64,000 bases of DNA from JANNPJ01 sp035474375 (GTDB lineage Bacteria > Actinomycetota > Actinomycetes > Actinomycetales > Kineosporiaceae): assembly GCA_035474375.1 (NCBI GenBank), contig DATINJ010000248.1:14654-78653 (forward strand). Direction: 5' to 3'. The notes under the pieces are model-generated. The model searched no databases and was not told where the DNA came from. It saw nothing but the letters and a program-made list of their open reading frames with translations. A program made the position numbers and the translations under genes. Numbering within the stretch: the first letter of the stretch is position 1; each line of letters begins with the position of its first letter. This document shows, piece by piece, positions 32,859-40,248 of this stretch.

Positions 32859-33908
32859 ATGCCTGACGTCGCCGAGGCCACCGCAGAGGTCGGCCAGATG
32901 ATCCTCCACGCACTGCAGAACACCTTCGGGATGGGGCCGGACGCCGCCATCGCGCAGGCTCAGGCCGAGACCGGCGTCAGCGACGCAACGCTGGAAAGCG
33001 CCGACATGGGCGATGTGTTCAGCTACATGTGCGAGCAGCCCGGCCTCTCTCCCGAGGTGCAGAGCTTCCTGAACACGCAGAACTCGAACTACAACAACTA
33101 CGGCAACGTGAACCAGGGCGGCAGCTCGTACAGCGGTGGTGGCAGCAGCGGCGGCGGGGGTGGCGGCTACTCCGGTGGTGGCGGCTCCAATGCCCAGATC
33201 GTTCAGCAGGTGACGCAGAACTACAACTACCAGGAGATCAACGACAACCACATCGACATCCTGGGCCCGGTCAACGGCGACATCGACATCGACCAGGACA
33301 ATGACGACATCGACGTCACCGGCGACGGTAACGCGGTGAACAGCGGCGACGGCGACCAGAACGCCGCCACCGGCGCCGGCTCCTCGGCCGCGCAGTCCGA
33401 CTTCGGCGACGCGACGTCCAACTCCGGCGACGGTGCGGTGGTGGCCGGCGACGACGTCGACCTCGACCACTCCGCAGTCGGGGACGGCAACACCGTCATC
33501 GACAACGAGGACGGGAACTTCGCCTCCGGCGGGAGCAACATCCTGGACAACGAGGACGGCACGATCTACGACTCCAGCCTCGGCTTCGGCGAGGGCAACG
33601 TCCAGGGCGACGTCTACAACGAAGAAGGTGCGGCCAACTCGCAGGAAGGCAATGCCGAAGGGCATAGCCTCGACGTCAACGTGCTGTCCGAGGTGGACGA
33701 GGAGCACGGCCCCGGCGACCTGAACGACCACGGCGGCGACCCGTTCGACGGGCCGATCCGGGTGATGCACGAGGCCCCAGAAGCGCGTATCGCCGAGCCC
33801 GAGCACGACAGCTACGAGGCCCCGGCCGAGCACTTCGCTCCGCAGGCCGACGCCGAGCCGGAGCACGCCGAGTCGCACGACGCCTCCGACGACGCGATGG
33901 ACAGCTGA
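32859..33908 (+). CDS. IniB-like acidic Gly/Asn/Asp-repeat protein
   Basis: A 349-residue protein. Residues 1-65 are a helical domain (TAEVGQMILHALQNTFG, FSYMCEQPGLSPEVQSFL). Residues about 70-115 are Asn/Ser/Gly-rich. Residues 120-290 are Asp/Asn/Gly-rich with repeated GDGN, GDGDQN and NEDGN turns, which suggests a beta-solenoid. The end is acidic with EPEH/EAPAEH repeats. No signal peptide or membrane helix. It sits where iniB sits, between the IniR-like regulator and the two dynamin genes; the N-terminal domain size matches IniB-type proteins, though the rest is Asp-rich rather than Ala/Gly-rich as in M. tuberculosis IniB. Strong AAGGAG ribosome binding site nine bases before ATG. Confidence 0.75.
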   Translation: MPDVAEATAEVGQMILHALQNTFGMGPDAAIAQAQAETGVSDATLESADMGDVFSYMCEQPGLSPEVQSFLNTQNSNYNNYGNVNQGGSSYSGGGSSGGGGGGYSGGGGSNAQIVQQVTQNYNYQEINDNHIDILGPVNGDIDIDQDNDDIDVTGDGNAVNSGDGDQNAATGAGSSAAQSDFGDATSNSGDGAVVAGDDVDLDHSAVGDGNTVIDNEDGNFASGGSNILDNEDGTIYDSSLGFGEGNVQGDVYNEEGAANSQEGNAEGHSLDVNVLSEVDEEHGPGDLNDHGGDPFDGPIRVMHEAPEARIAEPEHDSYEAPAEHFAPQADAEPEHAESHDASDDAMDS

Positions 33909-33945
33909 CCAATTCCGAGCGTTCAACTGGACAAGGGGATCGATC

Positions 33946-35766
33946 ATGGCGCAGAAGACCACGCGGGCGGCCGCGGACGGCGACACCGCCGCAGCCGCCC
34001 GCGGGGTGGTGGACCAGGGACTCAAGGCCTGCACGGCCTACGGCCGGCCGGATCTCGGTGAACGGCTGACCCTGGCCCGGCGCAAGCTGGCCGACCCCGG
34101 TATCCATGTCGTTGTCGTCGGTGAGTTCAAGCAGGGCAAGAGTTCGCTGGTCAACGCCCTGCTCGGAGTAACCGCCTGCCCGGTGGACGACGACGTCGCC
34201 ACCGCCCTGCCGACCTACGTCCGATACGGGGCCGAAGTCGGGGCCCGGGTGATCTTGGAGGGGGATCCCCCGGTCCGCGAACCGATCCCGACGGATCAAA
34301 TCCGCAAGCACACCCTGGAGGGCGGCCAAGTGCTGGCCGACGGCCGCCGGGTGGTCGGGGTCGAGGTGCTCCTGCCGCGAAACATGCTGGCCGGCGGGCT
34401 CACCGTGGTCGACACCCCGGGGCTGGGCGGGCTTGGATCCGCCCATGCGGCCGCCAGCCTGGCGGCGACCTCGATGGCCGACGCAGTGCTCTTCATCACC
34501 GACGCCTCGCAGGAATTGACCCGGACCGAGCTCGACTTCCTGCGCCGGGCACGCGATCTCTGTGGCACCGTCGCCTGTGTGGTGACCAAGACCGACTTCT
34601 ACCCGGCCTGGCGGACCATCCGCGACCTGAACGAGCAGCATCTGCGACAGGTTGGGGACGTGCCACTGATGGCGGTGTCGTCCTCGCTCCGGTTGCACGC
34701 GGTCAAGCACAACGACGCCCAGATGAACACCGAGTCCGGCTTTCGCGAGCTGGTCCGGTACGTCACCGACGAGGTCGGTCGCGGCGGCGCCGACCGAATC
34801 GCGAAGGAGGCTGCGCGGGAAGTGATCGCCGTCTGCGGCCAGTTCTCCGAACAGTTCCGGGGCGAGCGGTCTGCGCTCGCCGACCCGTCCTCCGCGCAGC
34901 AGGTGATCGACGAGCTGACCGGCACCAAACAGCGGGTGGAGATGCTGCGGGCCGCGGCGTCCCGGTGGAACCAGACCCTGAGTGACGGCGTGGCGGACCT
35001 CAGCGCCGACATCGAGCACGACTTCCGCGGCCGGATCCGCAAGGTGATCGCCGAGGCGGACGAGGCGATCGAGGAGGCCGACCCGGCGGACACCTGGGCG
35101 CAGATGGAACCGTGGTTGTTGTCCCGGGTCTCCTACGAACTCGTCACCAACTACACCTATCTGCGAGACCGGGCCGCCGACCTGAGCCAGGTAGTGGGAG
35201 ACCACTTCCAGCAGGCATCGGGTGACCTCGGGCAACTGGCGGTTTATGACCCGGCGCCACTGCTGAACCGGACCGAGTTCGAGGCAGACATCACGTTGGA
35301 ACGGATGACCGCGCGCAAGCAGACCATGGTGGCGTTGAAGGGCAGCTACAGCGGCATCCTGATGTTCACCATGCTGCCCGGCCTGCTCGGGATCACCGGT
35401 CTGGCCCCGATCGCCATCCCGATCGGCCTGATGATGGGCCGATCCAGCCTCCGGGACGAGAAGCGCCGGCAGTTGGCTCAGCGAAAGTCTCAGGCCAAGA
35501 ATGCAATTCGGCGATACTGTGACGAAATCCAGTTCGTGATGGGGAAGGATTCCCGGGACACGCTGCGGCGAATCCAGCGCCAATTGCGCGACCATTACGG
35601 TACCCGCGCCGAAGAACTCAATCGGACGACGGCGGAGGCGTTGCGCTCCGCGACCGAAGCGGTCAAGCGAACTCAGGTCGAACGGGAACGGCGGCTGAAG
35701 GACCTGGACGCCGAACTCGTCCGGCTGGGCCAGTTGCAGCAGCGGGCCGAGGCGGTGTGCAAGTGA
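33946..35766 (+). CDS. iniA: Dynamin-family GTPase, IniA-like
   Basis: A 606-residue bacterial dynamin-like protein. G1 GEFKQGKSS (59-67), G2 Thr in VATALPTYV, G3 VVDTPGLGG (Asp156) and G4 TKTD (214-217) are all intact. The helical neck/trunk follows. A hydrophobic segment at about 467-490 (MFTMLPGLLGITGLAPIAIP) corresponds to the membrane-inserting paddle, followed by a basic helix. Mycobacterial IniA has been shown to bind and fission membranes and is induced by cell-wall inhibitors. Start ATG 33946 with AAGGGG upstream, 37 bases after the iniB-like gene. The next GTPase overlaps its stop. Confidence 0.9.
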   Translation: MAQKTTRAAADGDTAAAARGVVDQGLKACTAYGRPDLGERLTLARRKLADPGIHVVVVGEFKQGKSSLVNALLGVTACPVDDDVATALPTYVRYGAEVGARVILEGDPPVREPIPTDQIRKHTLEGGQVLADGRRVVGVEVLLPRNMLAGGLTVVDTPGLGGLGSAHAAASLAATSMADAVLFITDASQELTRTELDFLRRARDLCGTVACVVTKTDFYPAWRTIRDLNEQHLRQVGDVPLMAVSSSLRLHAVKHNDAQMNTESGFRELVRYVTDEVGRGGADRIAKEAAREVIAVCGQFSEQFRGERSALADPSSAQQVIDELTGTKQRVEMLRAAASRWNQTLSDGVADLSADIEHDFRGRIRKVIAEADEAIEEADPADTWAQMEPWLLSRVSYELVTNYTYLRDRAADLSQVVGDHFQQASGDLGQLAVYDPAPLLNRTEFEADITLERMTARKQTMVALKGSYSGILMFTMLPGLLGITGLAPIAIPIGLMMGRSSLRDEKRRQLAQRKSQAKNAIRRYCDEIQFVMGKDSRDTLRRIQRQLRDHYGTRAEELNRTTAEALRSATEAVKRTQVERERRLKDLDAELVRLGQLQQRAEAVCK

Positions 35767-37229
35767 CCCTGGTCGATCGGACCCGGGCGGTCCTGGCTCA
35801 GGCGATCGAGGTCTACCGCGGGACGCCGGACGAGGCCCGACTGGTGGCAACGATGGCCCGGCTGGACGAACCGCTGCGGGTCGCCATCGCCGGCCGGGTC
35901 AAGTCTGGAAAATCCACGCTGCTGAACGCATTGGTCGGCGAGCGACTCGCAGCGACCGACGCCGGGGAATGCACTCGCATCGTGACCTGGTACGAGGACG
36001 GGCACCGGTATCAGGTGACGCTGTACCCCCGGGACGGCGAACCGCGGCCGGCCCGGTTCGATCGCGAGGACGGCGCGATCAGCGTCGATCTCGGCGGACT
36101 GGCACCCGATGATGTCGAGCAGATGGTGGTCACCTGGCCGTCCCAGCAGTTGCGCCGGGCCACCCTGATCGATACCCCAGGGATCGGATCGCTTTCCGAA
36201 AATGTGAGCCGCCGGGCCTGGGCTTTGCTGGCCACCGAGGAAGAGGAAACCCCGGCGGACGCCGTCCTCTATTTGATGCGGCACCTGCATGCCGGAGACG
36301 TCGAGTTCCTCCGGGCCTTCCACGATTCCGAGGTGTCTCGCCCGAACCCGGTGAACGCCATCGCGGTGCTCTCCAGAGCAGACGAAATCGGTGCCGGACG
36401 GCCGAATTCGATGACCTCGGCACGGCAGATCGCGGCTCGGCTATCGACCGACCCGGTGGTCCGTAGAGTTGTTCAGACCGTTGTCCCGATGGCCGGGCTG
36501 CTCGCCGAGACCGCTGTCACGCTGACCGAGACCGAAGTCGCCCACCTGCGCAAGGTGGCCGAGCGCACTCCCCGCGAGGTGGAGGCCTTGCTGCTGACTG
36601 CGGACCGGTTCCTTACCCAGATGCCCGAACTCGGGCTCACCTCCTTCGAGCGCCAGCACCTGCTCGACCGGTTCGGTGTTTTCGGCGTCCGGTTGGCCTC
36701 GACGATCCTCCGTCGCGGTCCGGTGACGGCTACCGAACTTGCCCGCGACCTGGCCGAACGCAGTGGTCTGGAGGAGTTGCAGGCGGTCCTGCATTCGCTC
36801 TTCTTCGCCCGCAAGGACGTCCTGAAGAGCCGGTCGGCCCTGCTCGCCCTGGACCAGCTAGCCCATGATCAACCGCGTCCGGGCAGCCTGGCGCTGGCCA
36901 CCGAGGTGGAGGAGATCATCGCGTCGGCGCACCCGTTCAACGAGTTGCGGGTGCTCTCCGCGGTCCGGGCCGGCTGGGTCGCGGGCAAGCCGGCCGTACT
37001 CGAAGACCTGGAACGGGTGATCGGCGGCAACGGCACGACTCGAGCGCAGCGACTCAGCCTGGAGCCCGGCGCTACCGAAGCCGAGCAGACCACGGCCGCC
37101 GACCTGGCGCTGGCCCGCTGGCAGCGGCGGGCGGAAAGCCCGATGAGCGGGCACGAACTCGTGGTCGCTGCGCGGGTAGCGGTCCGCTCCTGCGAAGGCA
37201 TGCTGGCCGAACTGGCCGCCGCTCGCTGA
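35763..37229 (+). CDS. iniC: Dynamin-family GTPase, IniC-like
   Basis: A 488-residue GTPase read from GTG 35763, which overlaps the upstream stop by four bases (GTGA) and has GAGGCGG eight bases upstream; GTG 35757 is also possible. G1 GRVKSGKST (44-52), G3 LIDTPGIGS (Asp137) and G4 SRAD (204-207) are present. The C-terminal half is helical without a hydrophobic paddle, so it may work as a heteromeric partner of the upstream IniA-like protein. The tandem arrangement and the four-base overlap imply fixed stoichiometry. It is convergent with the Asp-rich gene 20 bases away. Confidence 0.88.
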   Translation: MTLVDRTRAVLAQAIEVYRGTPDEARLVATMARLDEPLRVAIAGRVKSGKSTLLNALVGERLAATDAGECTRIVTWYEDGHRYQVTLYPRDGEPRPARFDREDGAISVDLGGLAPDDVEQMVVTWPSQQLRRATLIDTPGIGSLSENVSRRAWALLATEEEETPADAVLYLMRHLHAGDVEFLRAFHDSEVSRPNPVNAIAVLSRADEIGAGRPNSMTSARQIAARLSTDPVVRRVVQTVVPMAGLLAETAVTLTETEVAHLRKVAERTPREVEALLLTADRFLTQMPELGLTSFERQHLLDRFGVFGVRLASTILRRGPVTATELARDLAERSGLEELQAVLHSLFFARKDVLKSRSALLALDQLAHDQPRPGSLALATEVEEIIASAHPFNELRVLSAVRAGWVAGKPAVLEDLERVIGGNGTTRAQRLSLEPGATEAEQTTAADLALARWQRRAESPMSGHELVVAARVAVRSCEGMLAELAAAR

Positions 37230-37249
37230 TTTATCCGGTGAACCTCGGC

Positions 37250-37906
37250 TCAGGAGTCGAACCCGTCCAGGTCGTCGAGGTCATCCAGGTCGTCGAGGTC
37301 CGTGGGTTGATCCGCCGGGTGTTCGGCGGCCTGGTGGTCCAGGTACGGGTCGTCGATCGCGCCCATCGTCAGATACGGGTGATCAAGGTCGGTCGGGACG
37401 TCGGTGGGATCGGCAGCCGGGAGGTCGACGGGTGCGTCGGTCGAGAGGTCGGTGTCGGACCCCGGGTCAAGGGCGTCGTCCCCGAAGCCGTCCCCGAAAC
37501 CGTCCTGGGGGTCGTGCTGGGGTTGGCTGGTCTCGTCCAGGTCCAGGCCGTCGGCACTGCCGAGGTCATCCAGGTACAACCCGGGCTCCAGCCCGTCGGT
37601 CTGGTCCGAGTCGGCCAGTTCGACCTCGTCGTCCCAGGCTCCGACCGGGGCATTCGCCAGCAGATCCAAGCCTTCGGTCAGATCCGCGCCCGGCGTCGCG
37701 ACGAACGCGGCCAGGTGCCCGGCGACTTCCGCCGGCGCTGTGTTCGCGTAGCTGCCGATCGCCGTGACCAGCAGTTCGTCGGGAAGATCGTGATATTCGG
37801 CCAGAAGCGATCGCGGATCCAGCGCGCTCGATCCGGCATCATCCAGACCGGTTGCTTGCTCTGCAAGACCGGCGAAGACGTCGCGGAGGGGGCGTACAGG
37901 TTCCAT
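37250..37906 (-). CDS. Asp-rich hypothetical protein of the iniBAC-like locus
   Basis: A 218-residue protein. Residues 1-85 form a helical domain (PVRPLRDVFAGLAEQATGLD, YHDLPDELLVTAIGSYANTA, PAEVAGHLAAFV). The rest is low-complexity and very acidic, rich in Asp/Pro/Gly, ending in repeated LDDLDD units. I cannot name the family. It lies between the IniC-like gene and the divergent Hsp70 gene, so it shares the Hsp70 promoter region. ATG 37906 is favoured because TACAGT lies seven bases upstream (leaderless); ATG 37912 is possible. The acidic tail resembles the IniB-like protein in composition. Confidence 0.65.
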   Translation of the reverse strand: MEPVRPLRDVFAGLAEQATGLDDAGSSALDPRSLLAEYHDLPDELLVTAIGSYANTAPAEVAGHLAAFVATPGADLTEGLDLLANAPVGAWDDEVELADSDQTDGLEPGLYLDDLGSADGLDLDETSQPQHDPQDGFGDGFGDDALDPGSDTDLSTDAPVDLPAADPTDVPTDLDHPYLTMGAIDDPYLDHQAAEHPADQPTDLDDLDDLDDLDGFDS

Positions 37907-37942
37907 ACCCATCACTGTAAGGAGCGAATACGGGGTTCGGTG

Positions 37943-37974
37943 CGGGGACATCCCCCGTGACACCCCCCTGATCC
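37943..37974. promoter_or_regulatory. G/C-tract dyads between the Asp-rich gene and hsp70
   Basis: CGGGG-ACAT-CCCCCG is followed by CCCCCCTGATCC. The CCCCCCTGA string also occurs at the end of the IniR-like gene before iniB (32742-32750), and GGGG/CCCC dyads with an ACATC or GATGT spacer occur in both regions. This may be a shared site for the IniR-like regulator. Confidence 0.38.
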
Positions 37975-38019
37975 GCTCATAGCCTTTCAGTCACACCTCA
38001 ACGATCGGCGGAGCTCGAC

Positions 38020-40248
38020 ATGTATGCACTCGGGATCGACCTCGGCACCACGTTCACCGCTGCCGCGGTCTGGCGCGACGGACGAGCCGAGATCTCCTCG
38101 CTCGGTAGCCGTAGCGCGGCGATCCCATCGGTCGTGGTGCTGCGCGAGGATCAGACGATCATCACCGGGGAGACCGCTCATCGCCGGGCGCTGTCCGCTC
38201 CGCACCGGGTTGCTCGGGAGTTCAAGCGCCGCCTCGGCGACACCACACCGATCTTGCTGGCGGGCGTTCCGTACTCGGCCGATGCGCTGATGGCTCGGGT
38301 GCTGCGCGCCGTGGTGGACGAGGTGAGCGCTCGCGAGGGCGGGCCACCGGACGCGGTCTGTGTCTCGCACCCGGCGAACTGGGGGCCATACAAGACGGAT
38401 CTGCTGTACCAGGCGGTGCGCGGCGCGGACCTGGAGGACGCGACCTTCACCATCGAGCCGGTCGCGGCGGCCGTCTTCTATGCCCGTCAGCAGCGCATGC
38501 CCGACGACGCTGTGGTGGCCGTGTACGACCTCGGCGGCGGCACCTTCGATGCCGCGGTGCTGCGCAAGAGCGCTGGCGGGTTCCAGGTCCTTGGCCGGCC
38601 GGAGGGCATCGAGCGGCTGGGCGGGATCGATTTCGACGCCGCCGTGTATGCGCACGTCTCCCGAGCACTCGGCGGCGCACTGGAGCAGCTGGACGACGAG
38701 GACCCGGCCGCGATCGCCGCGGTTGCCCGGCTGAAAGAGGAGTGCACCCAGGCCAAGGAGGCGCTGTCCGCGGATACCGACACGACGATCCCGGTTCTGT
38801 TGCCGAACTTGGCGACCGAGGTCCGGTTGACTCGCGGCGAGTTGGAGGGGATGGTCCGGCCTGCCCTGCAGGACAGCATCGATGCCTTGCGCCGGGCGTT
38901 GCGCTCGGCCGGGGTCACTCCCGAGGAATTGCACGCCGTGCTGCTGGTCGGCGGTTCGTCCCGGATGCCGCTGGTCTCTCAGCTGGTCGGTGCCGAGTTG
39001 GGCCGCCCGGTTGCCGTCGATGCGCACCCCAAGCATGCGGTGGCGCTGGGGGCGGCGATGGTCGCCGGAAGCGCGATGGCGCAGACGGCCACGCCGGTCA
39101 AGCCAGTCGAGCAGGTCAAGCCAGTCGAGCGGGCAGTGCCAGTCGAGCGGGCAGTGCCAGTCGAGCGGGCAGTGCCAGTCGAGCGGGCAGTGCCAGTCAA
39201 GCGGGCAGTGCCAGTCGAGCGGGCAGTGCCAGTCAAGCGGGCGGTGCCAGTCGAGCAGGTCAAGCCAGTCGAGCGGGCAGTGCCAGCCGGGCCGGTCAGG
39301 CCAGCCGTGCCGGTCGAGCCGGTGAAACCGGTAGTCCGGCGGCCGAGCCCGAAGGTCGCGCCGGTTGTTTCCCGGCAGAACCAGGAGACGCAGGTCTTTC
39401 CGCCGACGGTAGAACCGATTTCGGTCGGCAACGCGTCAAGGGCTGCGGGCCCGGCGACTCCGGGCTCACCAACGCCGGGCTCGCCAACTCCGGGCCGAGG
39501 TTCGCCTCGGGGCCGGGTGATCGCCGCGGCCGCTGCTGCGGTCGTCGGGGTGGTCGCGCTGAGTGCGGCCGGGATCGCCGCCCTGAAGCACAGGGACAAC
39601 GATCCGGCGTCGGCTGCCGGCACGAAACCCTCGGCGACTGCGACCACGGCACCGAAGCAGACCGCAGCCGGGCAAATCCCGGCAGACGAGCAGTGCACCG
39701 CCGAGATCAAGGCGAACGAGCGCTGGGTGTGCCTGATCAGCGCAAAGTTCAAGGGTGAGACCTTGACCATTCGGTACACGGCGAATTTCGGCGACGCCGA
39801 GCCCGATCGGGACGATGGTTATCACCTGCACATTTACGGCGGAGACGGGGTCACCCCGGCGGCCGATATCGAGGGCATGCAGGCGGTGAACCCAGGCAAC
39901 TGGTACGAGGAGGATCAGAAGCCGTCCACTCGCACGGTCAGCAGTAGCGACTATCGAAAGGCGATCGGTGACGCGCCGAAGGTCTGCGCTCGGATCGCCG
40001 ACTCGACGCATCTCCTGGTGCAGGACAAGCACCTTACCTACGTGACCGGCAACTGCGTTCCGATCGACCGGGCGAAGCTGACCGCCGCTGCCCAGGGCGC
40101 CGAATCACCGGCCGCGGACTTGTCGTCCACGAAAAAGGTGGCGGCCACGTCAGCGGTTGCCACCACGGCCAACCCGCCGACGGACACCCCAACCGCCACA
40201 CCGCCGACGTCCACCTGGGCACCCAGCGCTCTGGTGGCGCCGAGCTAG
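38020..40248 (+). CDS. Membrane-anchored Hsp70-family protein without substrate-binding domain
   Basis: A 742-residue protein. Residues 1-345 are a complete Hsp70 nucleotide-binding domain: phosphate 1 GIDLGTTFTA, connect 1 region IEPVAAAVFYA, phosphate 2 YDLGGGTFDAAV and adenosine LLVGGSSRMPLV. No DnaK-type substrate-binding domain follows. Instead, residues about 359-435 are 6-residue repeats (VERAVP type), then a Pro/Ser/Thr linker with repeated GSPTP, one transmembrane helix at about 499-522, and an outer domain of about 170 residues with Cys pairs (EQCTAEIK, WVCLIS, KVCARIA, GNCVP), ending in a Pro/Thr tail. ATPase inside and domain outside suggests signal or force transfer across the membrane. 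ATG 38020 is preceded by GGCGGAG. Confidence 0.87.
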   Translation: MYALGIDLGTTFTAAAVWRDGRAEISSLGSRSAAIPSVVVLREDQTIITGETAHRRALSAPHRVAREFKRRLGDTTPILLAGVPYSADALMARVLRAVVDEVSAREGGPPDAVCVSHPANWGPYKTDLLYQAVRGADLEDATFTIEPVAAAVFYARQQRMPDDAVVAVYDLGGGTFDAAVLRKSAGGFQVLGRPEGIERLGGIDFDAAVYAHVSRALGGALEQLDDEDPAAIAAVARLKEECTQAKEALSADTDTTIPVLLPNLATEVRLTRGELEGMVRPALQDSIDALRRALRSAGVTPEELHAVLLVGGSSRMPLVSQLVGAELGRPVAVDAHPKHAVALGAAMVAGSAMAQTATPVKPVEQVKPVERAVPVERAVPVERAVPVERAVPVKRAVPVERAVPVKRAVPVEQVKPVERAVPAGPVRPAVPVEPVKPVVRRPSPKVAPVVSRQNQETQVFPPTVEPISVGNASRAAGPATPGSPTPGSPTPGRGSPRGRVIAAAAAAVVGVVALSAAGIAALKHRDNDPASAAGTKPSATATTAPKQTAAGQIPADEQCTAEIKANERWVCLISAKFKGETLTIRYTANFGDAEPDRDDGYHLHIYGGDGVTPAADIEGMQAVNPGNWYEEDQKPSTRTVSSSDYRKAIGDAPKVCARIADSTHLLVQDKHLTYVTGNCVPIDRAKLTAAAQGAESPAADLSSTKKVAATSAVATTANPPTDTPTATPPTSTWAPSALVAPS
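39096..39325. repeat. 18-bp coding tandem repeat in hsp70
   Basis: About ten near-identical copies of an 18-bp unit (CCAGTCGAGCGGGCAGTG and one- or two-base variants) followed by about three diverged ones. The unit encodes VERAVP with variants VKRAVP and VEQVKP. Copies are so similar that recent expansion is likely, and copy number should vary between strains. Confidence 0.9.

Noticed and set aside
33676..35850. 724-codon minus-strand frame opposite the IniA-like gene
   Set aside because: No recognisable domain and it mirrors the codon pattern of the dynamin gene, which has all GTPase motifs.
39096..39325. CRISPR-like repeat array
   Set aside because: Units are contiguous 18-bp coding repeats without spacers, in frame in the Hsp70 gene; no cas genes.
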